From: Apodemus sylvaticus
Lineage: Eukaryota; Chordata; Mammalia; Rodentia; Muridae
Reading direction: 5' to 3'
DNA length: 64,000 nucleotides
Assembly (NCBI RefSeq): GCF_947179515.1
Contig: NC_067472.1
Span: 177,644,078-177,708,077, forward strand
Part shown: one piece after another, positions 10,396-22,445 of the stretch
How positions within the stretch are numbered: the first letter of the stretch is position 1
Layout of the letters: each line of letters begins with the position of its first letter
Program-made: the position numbers and the translations under genes
Notes under the pieces: model-generated
The model's database searches: none
The model's input: only the letters and a program-made list of their open reading frames with translations
What the model was told of the DNA's origin: nothing

Positions 10396-11749
10396 AAGAA
10401 CCTGATCCTTAAGAACCAAAAATGCTGTAGAAATAGATGTTACTTCTCCAACAAGGGCTCTATGCCTAAAATTTCCCTCTCCCCCTCAAAAAAAAAAAAA
10501 ACCCTCAAAATGAATATTTATTAACTTAAGAACCTGGCGCAGGTCTGTCCACAGATCCCGATCTGCCAAAGCGCTTCTAGCTCTCTTCCCTGGCATTTAA
10601 GAAAAAAAAAATCTATTTTTATCCATCCTCTTGCATTTAGGTTTTCTACCAGGAAGGTAATTTCTGATGAGGCATCTTGGATTTTTCCCCCCTCGTTTTA
10701 TTCCTAAAGAAACTCTGCCAATTCTTAAGGCAATCGCATTCTCCCCAAACCTGGATGGAGCCAGACTGCAGGTGTGCGCAGGAGATTAACAAACCTGGCA
10801 TTCGCCGGGCCCTTCTTGCTGCTCTCTCGGTTATGAGCGACAGAAACACACACTCCACACAGACCCGAGCAAGGCTCTGTAAGGACACCGCGGCCAGCAG
10901 AACGGAGTACAGTCAGAAGATGACCAAGTAAATATGCAAACCCTTCGGGGGCAGAATAATCTGGGGTCGCTTTTCATTGTCATGGTTTGTTTGTGAGTGA
11001 GGAAAAAGGGTAATCCCAGTGTCTGGAGCACAGAGCAGTAAGCAAACATTCTAGCATTTCTGAAAATGGCCTAACTCTGTGGCGTGTCCTCAAGCCCCCA
11101 CTGACCCCCTAGCCTTTCAGAATGCAGTGTTTGCTTTAAAATCAGGGCAAGGTGTTAGGAACAAGGCCCCGGGTTGAGCTGTGGTCACTGTTATTGTTTG
11201 TCTATTATACTGTGCATGGGACCCAGGACTCTCCGCTAGTCTGCAGCTCTAAAGCAAGTTCCTGGTTTGTTTTAGATGGCTCGTAAAAGCACTGATGTCA
11301 AATAACCATGGATACAGTGAGGAGTAGCCTCTCCGTTTAGAGATGCTAGAATTTTGTCAGAGCATCTGTGTAAGCGAGTCGGGGGAGGCAGTTGGGGTAA
11401 GCTGTAAATACAAATACATTTCCATTAATACCGGACAAGGAAATCCAGGCGCCCTAGATGACACTGGCTGCAGAGTGCTGTGCAGCTAAGGTCTCGGACC
11501 TGGAGGTGTTGGGGAACAAATGTTCCCACAGGAAGCAGAAGACAAAGTAGAGATACGTAGACCTGAGCTGCTGGTGGCAGCCCGGCTGTCTTGTGCCTGG
11601 CTCTCCCTGCTTTAGGCTCATCTCCCAGATGCTCTGATGAGATTCAAGGGGACACAGGGAGAGCAGCCCAAGTGTACCCCACCTCCAACTGGCCCACGAT
11701 GTGCACACCAGCCTGGCCTATGGAATTACCTAAAGCCATGGTCCTTAGC

Positions 11750-11787
<38 letters not shown>

Positions 11788-12944
11788 TCTCCACCTAATG
11801 CCTTTACAGGAATCCTTAGTCTTGACAGTAAGAGTGACTGCATCCACTAAAAATCATGTCACCCCGTCCTGCATGGCTGTCATTTCCTTTTGTGGATTCT
11901 GAGTTCTCAGCTCATACTTGGGACACTGTTAAAGACTCTAGGTTTCTTCTTCGCAAAGCTTCTCATTCGGAAAATCTTTTCATTCCTTGGTCCTGTTCAT
12001 CCCCCAGGGGCCATCAAAGCTGACCTCCTCCAAACCTCCTCCTCTTGTGGTGTGAATGAAGCCGCTTTTGTGGATTCTGCTCTAAGACAGCCTTTGTCCC
12101 CACCAATGCTCTCAACGCCCAGTGAGTATTTATTTCCCCTTATGCACAATGAACAGAGATGGGAACTCTGTAGTATGGATCCCAGTAGCACCCAGGCCAG
12201 CTTGGATTAGGTGCTCTTTGGAAGCCACTAACATGCCTCCAAACGCTTGCCAGCTGCGGACTTCACAACAGTCCCTTCAAGTCCAGGGCACCGTCCGATT
12301 CAGCGCCGGCTAAGAACCCAAGTTCAGGTACATTGTGCTCAGGTGAGGCAGCTTCATGGTGGGCGCAGAAAGAATAGCGTATGTATCCCATCTCAGGCTC
12401 ACCATGCACGGACATTACAGAGCTGACTCAGCCACAGAGGAGGACATGGCTGAGAAGTGGCAAGGTCAAGGCTAGGATCTGGGCTTCCTGGATCTGCCTC
12501 ATCTCCTCCGACTTCAGCTGTTTCTCAAGCTACCCAGTAGATATGGTACATCTTGACAGCCATAATGTTTACAGCTCCCCACCCTCTGACCCCACATGTG
12601 TGAGAAAGACAAGACTAGTTTGCTATGAATATATCAGAGCATTTAGTCTGCACCAGTGACTGGGTATAGACCAGAAATACAAAGAGTAAAATTATACTAG
12701 CCCAGAGAAGGGAGGGACAGCAAACAGGACCTTCGAGCTGAATGCCAGTGTTGGGATGGCCTTGCACAGAACCAGCTAGACCTTTAGACTCTTTTTAACA
12801 GCCTTTCTTGAACCTCGGGCAGCAGCCTACTATTTTCGGTTCAAATGCATATACATGTAATAGACAGACATACTCACAAATACAGACACACACCTCTACC
12901 ACTATTGTGAAAAAAAAAAAAGCGAAGAGAAAATCAACCATGGA
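10396..12944. other. unique noncoding stretch
   Basis: No gene recognised. It includes an A-run (10488-10501) and a (GA)n-(GACA)n microsatellite at 11751-11786. The part at 10650-10960 is CpG-bearing and repeat-free and may be a weak candidate regulatory block. Open frames up to about 106 codons (for example 11890-12210) lack domains. Confidence 0.45.
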
Positions 12945-13085
12945 CTGGCGATGCAGAGGGCCGTAGCTTCACTCCTCAGCGCCGCTTAGATCAGGGGTGG
13001 TGCTGCACAGCTGTAATCCCAGCACTCGGGAGGTGGAGGCCGGAGGATCAGAAGTTCTAGATCATTGGCTGCTCAGCTAAGTGCA
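12945..13085 (+). mobile_element. B4-like SINE (ID head plus B1 body)
   Basis: A tRNA/ID-like head (GACTGGCGATGCAGAGGG...) is followed by a short spacer and a B1-like segment containing GCTGTAATCCCAGCACTCGG and GGAGGTGGAGGCCGGAGGATC. This order is that of the rodent B4 family. Confidence 0.65.
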
Positions 13086-14384
13086 AGCACCTAGGAATGT
13101 GCTGCTAGCTGAGGTAGGCATGAGGTAGGATCTAACTTTCTGTGGCAGTTGCCATTTAGCTGTGGACCCCCTCCCCCCCCACACACACATGAACCACTGA
13201 GGCCAAAGTTTCCTGTGCTTGGGGGTCCTTCTAGAAAGCTTGGAAGATACTGTTCATAGGAGCCTAGTGACCTCCTAGCTAGAAGAGCAAAGCCCCATGG
13301 GAAATACAAAAGCCTCCAAGCCGCCTGACTTAATACTCCATGCTCCAGTCCTAACTTATAACTAGCTCCAGATCCTGTGGTAGTGACAGGTATCTTGGGC
13401 TGGCCAATGCCACTACCTAGCCACTCCAGGTAACGGGGGAAACACCAGTGTTCTGTCAACACCAACAGTGCAGGAGGTGTGTAGTCAGATTTCTCCCAGG
13501 GCCAGGCTGATCATCCAAGTCTAAGAAAGAAGGGATTCTCTGTCCAATCCACAAAGGTTCTTCTGCCTGTCCTGAAAACTGAGTGTGCTTGGTACTTGCA
13601 GTCATCTGAGCCAGAAATTCAGATAATAACAAGGACACTCCAAATATTAAACCTTGGGGACAACCTTACACTGTTTTAAAGTAATCTGAAAACTAAGTAA
13701 ATCACATATCATGTATAAAAAGAGTACTATAGATCTGGAAATACCACTCTATGTCATGGCACTGATCTAGAATATACAAGGTCAGAGTCCCATCCCCAGA
13801 TATAAACACAAAGAACATACATTTATACATTTAAGTGCCCATGCTAACATAATTTTTGTACGGGTAAATCATTCCCCTCAGACACCCACTATGATCCTCA
13901 TATGAACCTTTTACCATATAAAGACATTTTTTTTGTATTTCTCCTTTATTCTAAGGTAGGTGGCACCTCACTAAACAAACAGAGGTGTCCAGACAAAGAA
14001 AAGGTCAGTGGGGTCCCAAGCAGGGTGTGGTTGGGTGGCTTTTTGAGTGATGCCTATCCATGAGCCGAGGCTTGACCAGCAGACAGTGGCTTTCCCAGCG
14101 GAAGTATCCCTCGGAGCAGGTGACTGGGGCCTTGCTTCTAAGCAGAGTCCCCAGGTCTCAGTGTGTTCCCTAGGGAAGGTGGACTGACCCAGCTCTATCT
14201 GACCTCCCACAAGCTCTTGGGGCACAGGGCTTATGAGAGATTCTGCTCAATGAGGCAGCTGTGCTCACTCATGGATGCTGTCGGAGGAGGAGGACATTAG
14301 CCTGACGCTGCAGTGTGCGGCTGTCTGGGCCTCTGATTGTGACTTCCGTCATCATCTGCTTTCACCGGACTGGCCTTTCCTGAG
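13086..14384. other. unique noncoding stretch
   Basis: No gene or clear repeat. The minus-strand open frame at 13091-13465 (124 codons) has no recognisable domain. 13640-13960 is AT-rich without clear family resemblance. Confidence 0.45.
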
Positions 14385-15495
14385 ATCCATTTATATAGAC
14401 ACAAGCGTACTACAGTACACACAATCCTTTTTATGTATAATATACTTGCATTAATATGTGAATATTGGCCAGCTAGAAAAAATATGCAATTTATGCATAT
14501 GTGTAAATTCAGAATATTTGCATGCATTGTCCTTTGGTAGTATATGATTGTATTTATATACAGCATATTTAATAAATACAAATAAACTGAAATGTTTGTC
14601 TAAGCCCAACTGTATTCATTAATGTATACTACATTCATATACAATGTAGTATGTCAGATAGATACAATTATGAATATATTTAAATATATGTGCTTAAATA
14701 TATATTGTTCTTTCCTATATTATACATTTGTTTATATTTATGTGTAGATATTAAATAGATACAAATATAGATACATTTAAATTTGTATAATTGTCATGCA
14801 TATTTTACATATCATATACTCATATTTGCATAATCATTAGACAGGTATAAGTATATTTAAGTATTCTTATTGTACTTTTATATATTTCATGAAAATACAT
14901 AGAAATATTGACATGTAGATATATCTTAATATATAAAGAAATATTAAATACATTATTAATATAAACAGTAATAAATATTCATATTTAAATATACATAAGT
15001 ATATTAAGTATATTTAAATATGAGCATTTTCCTTTTATATATTGCAGTCATATTTATAGATGGCTATTAAAGATACATAAATATGCATAAATATGTTTAT
15101 TTAAGTATGTATATTGTTCTTTTTATGTTATAAACTCACATATAGAGAGATTATACAGTTATAAATATATTTAAGTATGTATGCTATCCTTTTTGTATAT
15201 TTTATATTCATGTGTGTTTGTTCCTAGATATTAAATACATATGTATATAGTATAATTAAATATATTTAAGTATATATTGTTTTATATATTACATATTTAT
15301 GTTCAATATAGATAGATATTAAGTAAATATAAATATGTTAAATACATATTGAAATAGACTTACATGCATACGTTAGTCTTTTTTATATTGTATATTTGTA
15401 TATATCTGTATATAAATATTATCTAGGTATAAATAGACTTGAGTGCATGTATTTATATTTCATACAGTATATATTTATTTTTGGTTCTTTTCTAT
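14385..15495. repeat. AT-rich degenerate tandem array, about 1.1 kb
   Basis: Variants of a segment recur: ATATTTAAGTAT-type words, then a T-rich word such as ATTGTTCTTTT, then a TATATTTATGT-type word and a GATATTAAATA-type word. T-rich words recur near 14425, 14705, 14865, 15030, 15115, 15185, 15275 and 15375, an irregular spacing of roughly 70-165 bp where consecutive copies are clear. G+C is extremely low. This suggests a decayed AT minisatellite. Confidence 0.65.
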
Positions 15496-15499
15496 TTCC

Positions 15500-16320
15500 T
15501 CCTGACATCTGCAGGCTGAGCTTGATGCAACAGTTAAAATATCACATTTCTCCAAATGGCCTTTCATCTATTGAAATGAGATCAGCCAAGGCCCAGCGGG
15601 AGGCGATTTGCCCTGGAGCCCCCCACTTAGTGCCCTCTAGTTTCAATAAGGAGAGTGGGGGGGGCTGCAGACACCCCCCTGGGGGGGCCTCCAGGAAAAG
15701 CCTTCACAAAAGCAGGGACCCACCAGCACCAAGTCTTTCTCTTCTCAGTCTACCTCTGCGCTGTGCACATCCGCCAGGGCACGCAGCTCGTGTCTGCAGG
15801 CCCTGCTTAAGGATGCAGAAGTCCACCCCGTGTCATTAAAACAAATGAGTAGACCCCTCTGGTCATCGAGGTGAACACGTTTTTGTCGGGGTTTTCTTTT
15901 TCAACTTGTCATCGCTATATATAAGTGTAACGTATAAGCAATAACCGTAGAAAGATACTGTACCCTTGTGTGTGGATAATTAAAATAGGAACATCTCCGG
16001 ACTAAATTAAAATGTGTAAAAACCAAATCCTTATAGCAGCCATGAAATTACAGACACTACAAGTGAATCACCAGCCCGGGGACCGGGCGTCTCTCTCATT
16101 ACTTCATGAGCCTCTTCCATGATCACAGCTTTCCATTTTCACAAATCTGCGAGGTCCCTTTTATGTCACCAAATATTTCAGCTCGCTTCTCCTGCCCTCC
16201 TTGTTCAGGAGATGGTTGGTAACGGCATGTAAGCAATCTCCAGTCAGTAAGAGAAACAACCATTTTGGTGCTTTTTGATAGCACTGACCACTAGAAATTA
16301 TGGCCTAAAAATCTAATCTG
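15500..16320. promoter_or_regulatory. candidate conserved noncoding block
   Basis: Apart from G/C-rich patches near 15655-15690, it has no recognised repeats and contains mixed AT-rich and CpG-bearing sequence (for example near 15890-16010 and 16075-16200). TGGATAATTAAAAT at about 15972-15986 is a homeodomain-type word. It abuts the AT-rich array. Inferred as CNE-like; no coding potential recognised. Confidence 0.45.
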
Positions 16321-16327
16321 AATGGGA

Positions 16328-16342
16328 TACATACATACATAC

Positions 16343-16409
<67 letters not shown>

Positions 16410-16411
16410 AT
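16328..16411. repeat. (ACAT)n-(TA)n microsatellite
   Basis: Four ACAT-type units followed by about 25 TA units and a TTTATA-type tail. Potential cruciform-forming tract. Confidence 0.95.
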
Positions 16412-16419
16412 AAATTCTT

Positions 16420-16760
16420 GCTGTGAGGCAGTGTTTTCTATACGTGACAGGAAAGCTGCACCCATGAAATGTCAACAATATGGTCACCTAAACAAGACCT
16501 ACTCAGTGACAACCATACCCACTGGCAGACCAACATGGATGGGAGCGATCCCAACAGGCCCACCCCTAGATAAAGAATCACAGGCAATCAATGGCTGCTG
16601 TGAGACAAATGCTCATCTCCAGAGAAGAGCCCCATAGGCCATCCTAAGCAGTCAGTCCTAAACACACATACAGATAAGCGACACTGAGTGAACTCAGTGC
16701 ACACCTGCATGTATGCACACACAAACACACACACACACACAGTAAGTAAAGAATCAGAGA
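16420..16760 (+). mobile_element. possible LINE-1 3' UTR fragment
   Basis: The order of short words (an ACCCATGAAATGTCAAC-like segment, CACCCCTAGATAAAGAA, GGCAATCAATGGCTGCTG, AGAGCCCC) resembles the 3' untranslated region of old murine L1 (Lx-type) copies. It ends near a CA microsatellite (about 16727-16741). Assignment is from memory of family texture and needs a repeat-library check. Confidence 0.5.
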
Positions 16761-16865
16761 CCATGTATTCGAGGAGAAGGGAAAGAAATTATATAGGCAC
16801 AATACTCATTGTGTAAAATTTTCAAAAAAATATACATTAAAAAGGGAAAAATGTAATTTTCCCAC
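16761..16865. other. short unique stretch
   Basis: AT-rich, no feature recognised. Confidence 0.35.
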
Positions 16866-17640
16866 TTTCATAAAGTCTCAGCCCATGGGTTATAATCTGT
16901 GAATTCAGGAGGCTCGAATACCTGAGGACCCAGTCCCAGAATTTTGCCATCACCCGTGACCCGCGCAATCTGTGTGATTCCCCTCAGAGGACAGCTCCGA
17001 CATGCCCTTCTCTCCTCCGTACTCTGAATGTAAGAGGTGTTATTACCCATAACTTTTTATTTAAAGGAATTGTGCAGCTGGGAAAATGAATGAATTTAAT
17101 TATCAATGCAGTGTGAAAAAAATCATTAGAGCAGGGGCCTGGAACGCCACATATTAAAAATAAACAAAGGCTATTAAAAAATCAGTTCCCAAAAAGGGTG
17201 TCAGTTTTTCTTCAATTCTTAAAATGTAAATACCAAAAAGAAAGCCGTATGTAAACACCCACAGTTACAGAGGGAATTACTCTTAAAGAAAATGTTAAAT
17301 GATTCGCTGGATCATTTAACTTTAAATCTATACTTTATGTGGCAGTATGGGAAGGTCATTTGATCGCCATGCATCGAAAAATGAGGATTCTATAATGTGC
17401 TCTCAAAGTTTCACCTTCAGAAGACAAAATTTTCATTATAAAAATTTTATGCAATGGGGAGCCTGTGGAACTCCTTCCCCAATCGTGCAAGACAACGGTG
17501 TCCATGATCTAAGAGGCAGCTTTGTCGATGACTTCCAAAACAGAGTGGGAATCTTTTGGGGGTGGGGTACTAGAAATGGGAATCATAAATGCTGTATGGC
17601 TAGCCCTGAGACTGTTTAATTAAAGCTCAGAACTGGCTGG
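16866..17640. promoter_or_regulatory. candidate conserved noncoding block
   Basis: Repeat-free. 17050-17460 is AT-rich with TTTAATTATCAATG and CATTTGATCGCCATGCATCG words. Open frames are short and unconvincing. CNE status is inferred from texture only. Confidence 0.45.
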
Positions 17641-17689
17641 AAGACTGGACGCACATGGGGAGCCAAAGTGGCATCGCCAGCCCTTCCTG

Positions 17690-17805
17690 GGCCAGGGGCG
17701 CTGGCACAAGCTTACGGTTCCAGCACTTGGAATGGTGAAGCAGAAGGATGCTGAGCTTGAGAGGAGGCCTGGGCTGTGCAGAAGGCTGATCAGAAACAAA
17801 TAAAT
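17690..17805 (+). mobile_element. diverged B1-like SINE
   Basis: It contains CTGGCACAAGCTTACGGTTC, CCAGCACTTGGAATGG and GGCCTGGGCTGTGCAGA in B1 order, then an AAATAAATAAATG tail. It is heavily diverged. Confidence 0.55.
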
Positions 17806-20525
17806 AAATGGGAAAGAACGATGGAAAAAATAGGAAGCTCTGGGTTGGGATCAGAGATGAGATGCATCTTTTCTGGGCTACATGGGAATACTGAACTCAT
17901 TATCAGAGGTTTAGAGACATCTGGTTGAGACCAAATCAGACTGGTAGCTGAGATATCCCCAGCTGGGGGAGACTTGCAAGCTTCAGTGTGGAGGAATCTG
18001 GGCAAGATGGATGGGGGCTAACTGTCTGACACCAAGAGAGGCCACAGGTAGCAGAACAGCGTGGCTCAGTAAGGACCCATCGCCGCTAAAACTCAGCAAC
18101 AGGATGTAACGCCTGAAGGAACCAGCTCTTGGAAGATGGAGTCTGTCATTCTAGGATGGGATGAACAGAGTGTATTCTTTCCCTGGAAGCTCAAGGGCGC
18201 TCGCTTTGTGTCTGCGGTGCCACGGGTGGGGAGACGGATACGACACAAGCCTGCTCACTGTCCCACTCAGAGATTTCTTTCCATATAGTGAAGCCTTGTC
18301 CACAGTCAGAGGAGATCAGACCAGGAGATGCGAGGCTATATTCCACCCCAAGCCCACCCCGACCCCTGTAAGCCAGCGCTCTTGGCAGCTAGAAAGCTGA
18401 TGTGTAGGCTAAGCCCCATGTTGGAAAATGGTCCCCAGCCAGTGTCACACAGCTGTGCTTGCTTTAGCCAAAAGCTTTGGCTTTTATTTCATTCACATCC
18501 CTTCTCTCCTTGGCATCCCTCTGATAGTGAAGGTTCCAAGAGAGAATCGTGGGAGGAAGCTGGTCCTCCCAGCCTCGCAGCACTTGGGTGTCTTCATGAA
18601 CCAATCTCCAGTGGGTAACAGCGGAGTCACAGTGAGCATCTGAGGATGCTTTCTCTGAGCCTCAGACCCTGTCTGTGGATATGTGGAAGGCACATCTGAT
18701 GGTGTGGGGTGGGGGGCACTGGCCGTCTCCCACAGGTATATGCTATCCTAACAGCAATGGGATTTCTCCCCTGGACTTGGGATACACACCATGCTGCTTG
18801 CCACTTCAAGAAGTCTATGGACCTCCCCCAACTCCAGAACTCTTTCCTCAAGTTGAAAGGCTTCCAGAAGAAGGCAGTACTTCTGGAGTTTCCAGAAAGT
18901 CCATTCCCACAATACCCACCTCCCAGCACGACCTTCATCCCATATCCTGCAACCCTCTGCGTCCACTCCTTTACGTAAAGTTTCCCAGTTATTGCCCTGG
19001 GGAGGCCCCATGGGTCCTGCTGCCATCAAGCTCATGTCCCAGGGAATGCAGAGAATGAGGATAGTGAAACCCAGAGAGGACCAGGATCCCCATGGCATCA
19101 GGTGATGCCCCAGCTGAAAGGTGAGCAGGTGTGAAGTGATAGGCAGAAAGGGGTCACCTGTCCCCCTTAGGCAGAATAAGTAAGTCTAAGCTATTGTTTC
19201 AAAATATGCATTCTCTGTATTTAAAATATATATATATGGAGGAAGAGTCGGGAGTGGGGATTGCTCTAGCTAGATAAATTCAGAGTGATCTGAATAGATT
19301 ACCGCAGTTAAGTTTAGTACATAAAGAATCCAGGATGGTTCTGCTGTGCATTTCAATGAAGCCCCTTTCAGTGAGGACCTGGTTAGGCTGTTGCAGCTCC
19401 ACCAGAGCGATGGCTGCCCTAATAAGCAGGAAGGAGGGACCCACGGCTCCCTGCCCAGGAATCGTCCTCATGGGATTGGGCCCAGCCTCCGAGGGCAGGC
19501 AAGAGAGAAGCCCTGCAGCTGGGCTGTGAGGTGGGAGGCCTGCAGGGAAGGGAGGATGGCTAGGCAGGTCACCGCCAGGCTTGAGCTAGCCTAGGTATCC
19601 CTCTTGGTACAGCCAAGGCCTGTCCTCTGCAGCTTCTGGGTTTTCCCAAGAGAATCCAGCGTGACCATGGGACCTGAGCCGCCAACTCTCTTCCCCTCTT
19701 CACCTTCTTAGATGTACTTGCCCAGAAACAACAACAACAAAACCAGCAATACCAATACAGGGACTTAAGGGCTCTGGTCGTGCCTTCCAGGGCCCTTTAG
19801 AGGAAGGACTTCGAGGACAGAAGGGAAGAATCAGAAGAGAAGGGGAGAGAGGGAAAAAGATAAGGAGAAGAGAAGACACACAAAGAAAGTCATGGCTGGT
19901 GCCACCAGAATGGAGAGGTGAGGCACGGCTAGCTCTTTTGCAACATTTCTTGGGCCCAAATAGTTGTGTTGGCAAGAACTGGGAAGGAAAAGACAGACAC
20001 GCACCAGTCCCCTGATTGTGTCCAAGAGACATCTCCAGAGCCAACCTCCAGGTCGGGAGGGCAAGGATACAAAGGCATATCTGAGAGGGAAAAAATGATA
20101 ACCCCCTTTGGCCAAGGTTCTAGAGAATTGGAGTCTGTCTCAATACACAGCTATTTGACACTCAGAGCCTGGAACATGGGAGAACTATAGCATCCCCAGC
20201 CAGTGCCAAGAGCAAAGGTCTCCCCTGTCACCAGACAGGGGAGCCCAGAGCTCCCCTCAGGTAAGCAGAGGAGATGTTTTAGTCTGACCAAGGAGATAAG
20301 GAACAAACCCAGGCTCTTCGTAAAGGGCATTGTGGAGACCTGGGACCAATCTCACAAAGAAAATAGAAACAGCTAAACTCCTAGAATCAGCCTTCGTCTC
20401 TGCTCTCTGGATGGAGTTTGCTCCTGGACTTCTGTGAATAGTTAGCTGAAAAGCTGTCAGAGTGGACATCTGTTGTTTTTGCCTGCCCAGCCGCTTCACT
20501 CCTTTCGCTGGAAATAGCATCCGGA
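17806..20525. other. unique noncoding stretch
   Basis: No gene or repeat family recognised. Several overlapping open frames at 18161-19100 on both strands (up to 127 codons) lack domains and conflict with one another. A short TA run occurs at 19228-19237 and an A/G-rich stretch near 19800-19885. Confidence 0.45.
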
Positions 20526-20540
20526 TTTTTTTTTTTTTTA
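20526..20540. repeat. poly-T run
   Basis: A run of about 14 T residues within unique sequence. Confidence 0.9.
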
Positions 20541-20680
20541 CTTCAAGAGCTGCCCCTCCCCCACACAGCATCCATTTGGTCTCTAGGAGGAGCTAAACCC
20601 ACCCACCCCCAGCTCCAAGGATAGCCAAGTGACCCGGTCCGGGACAACAACTAGGACATCACATCCCACACACTGGCTCC

Positions 20681-20704
20681 GGGGGGGGGGGGGGGGGGGG
20701 GGGG
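20681..20704 (+). repeat. poly-G run of 24
   Basis: Twenty-four consecutive G residues. Pure G-runs of this length are uncommon and are also prone to sequencing length error. Confidence 0.95.
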
Positions 20705-21226
20705 CTAGGGACAGGACCTAAATCAAGAACAGCCTCACTCAGTCACAGGTCTTTGTATAAAAAGAGAAATCTTTTTCCCTCCCGGTGTTCCTGAGAGGAA
20801 ACAAGAAAGTCTGGAGCTGCCGGCAGCCATCTTGCCAGGACAATGAATGCAACCACGCTGCCTGATAAAGGAGGCGAGGCCAAGGACACGGAAGCCAAAT
20901 GCTTCTTGACAGCATCTTGACCCCTAGATCCATCCCTTCCTGAAGCTCTACTGAGCAAGATTTTCAGTTTCAGAAAACGATATCAGCTGGTTTGACAAGG
21001 CCATCTGATTTGGCCAAACCAAATTTCCACATGAAAATCTTGGCTAAACCGGTGTGCTTGCACGCCGATGGACTGGCAGATGGGTCCATTTGTGCTGGTG
21101 CATTAAATGCATAAAGAATACAATTATTTTCTTCTCATAGTACTGGGGCCAGTGAGAAAAAGAAGCCCAAGATTAAAATGTCAGGAGTTCTGAGTGCTGA
21201 GAGCTGCTAGCTCTCTACTTCCAAAG
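20705..21226. other. unique noncoding stretch
   Basis: Nothing recognised apart from alternating imperfect TTTGGCCAAACC/TTGGCTAAACC words near 21010-21050 that form a small imperfect direct/inverted arrangement. Confidence 0.4.
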
Positions 21227-21227
21227 G

Positions 21228-21460
21228 GCCCCTGGTTGCGGTGCCTTCTGGGACAAAAGGGCAGCGTCTCCACATGGTGGAAGGCAGAAGAGCAGGTGAG
21301 CCAATTATCATTAAGCCTTTGTCATCAAAACCTTCGTCCATTTATAAGGGACATGCTTGTTGCTTAATCTGCCCCTTAAAGACCTCAGGATTGTCTCATT
21401 GGCCATCACATCTTACCATCTGAATGTGGGAATGAACCCACTCAAACCAATGGGACCTAT
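21228..21460 (-). mobile_element. MLT1/MST-like MaLR LTR fragment
   Basis: The plus strand reads CATGGTGGAAGGCAGAAGAGCA, then TTATAAGGGACATGCTTG, then a segment ending in ACCCACTCAAACCAATGGGA. This matches the reverse-complement order of old mammalian MaLR LTRs. The copy is diverged and its ends are uncertain. Confidence 0.5.
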
Positions 21461-21962
21461 GATGTCCCAGGACTAATATGTTCCCAGGAACCTGGCAGGT
21501 TCCTAGAGTCTCTAATGGATGCGTATGCTTGCCCCGTTGCATTTTCAGATGGCTTCGATGGCCATTTCTTCCCTTGGAGGCTGTGGACGAGTCCCCATGG
21601 CCTACAACTTACTCATCAGGAGCTGGAATGTGTTTTTTTTTTCTTCCTCTGCTACCTTAGTTACTGATTAATTCCAGACACATCAAATATACACACTGTT
21701 TAAAAATACAATCAGGACACCCTCGGATCCATCTATAGATAGTAAAGAACAGTAAGCGAAGCCCTTGGAATGTATGGCTGCCACGCAGGCAGTGGTAGCA
21801 AGCATCTCGAATGCACATTCCTGAAGGAAAATACTACTTAGTTGGTAATTCAAGCCGGGGGCAAGTGGTGGTGAATAATCACCTTATTTTTAATAGCGAA
21901 CTAAGAAAGTAATGGCACCTAGAAAACTTACAGTTTGTTTCTGGTTTTTGTCTTTGAAATCG

Positions 21963-22000
<38 letters not shown>

Positions 22001-22319
22001 TGCACAAGGTCACCACCTCTTCCAGAGAGCTCAGGCCACTGTTTCCAGCCAACCAGGTGCAGCCAGTTGGAGACTGCACAGCCCAACTCCCCCGGGCTTT
22101 GATGTCCCATCACGCTGTGACCTTATGTACTACCCTGCCTCTGCAGAAGGGCAGGCAGTGTGCAGTTGTGCCTGCGGACTCTGCCCTGTTATAGATAACA
22201 TCACATTAGGGCATACGGCTGGACTGCTCATCACCAACAAGCTGTAAGATGCCTGGAAGGAAAGACCTTCCGGTCTGTCCTGCAGTGCTCCAGAGAAGTC
22301 ACTGGCCAACTCCACTATG
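21461..22319. other. unique noncoding stretch with (GT)n
   Basis: No gene recognised. A pure (TG)n microsatellite of about 16 units lies at 21966-21998. Confidence 0.6.
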
Positions 22320-22445
22320 ACTTCTAGGGGGTTGGGAAATGGTTCAGCTGCTAAAGTGTTTGTTGTGCAAGTGTGAAGACCAAGCAGTACACCCGCGAGT
22401 CTCACATTTAGCTCTTTCTAGGCAGGGGTGTTGTGGTGGCTCGTG
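22320..22445 (+). mobile_element. B4/ID-like SINE
   Basis: GGTTGGGAAATGGTTCAGCTGCTAAAGTG resembles a tRNA-derived SINE head (box A region), and the downstream TGGTGGCTCGTGCA resembles the start of the B1-type body, truncated. Confidence 0.5.
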
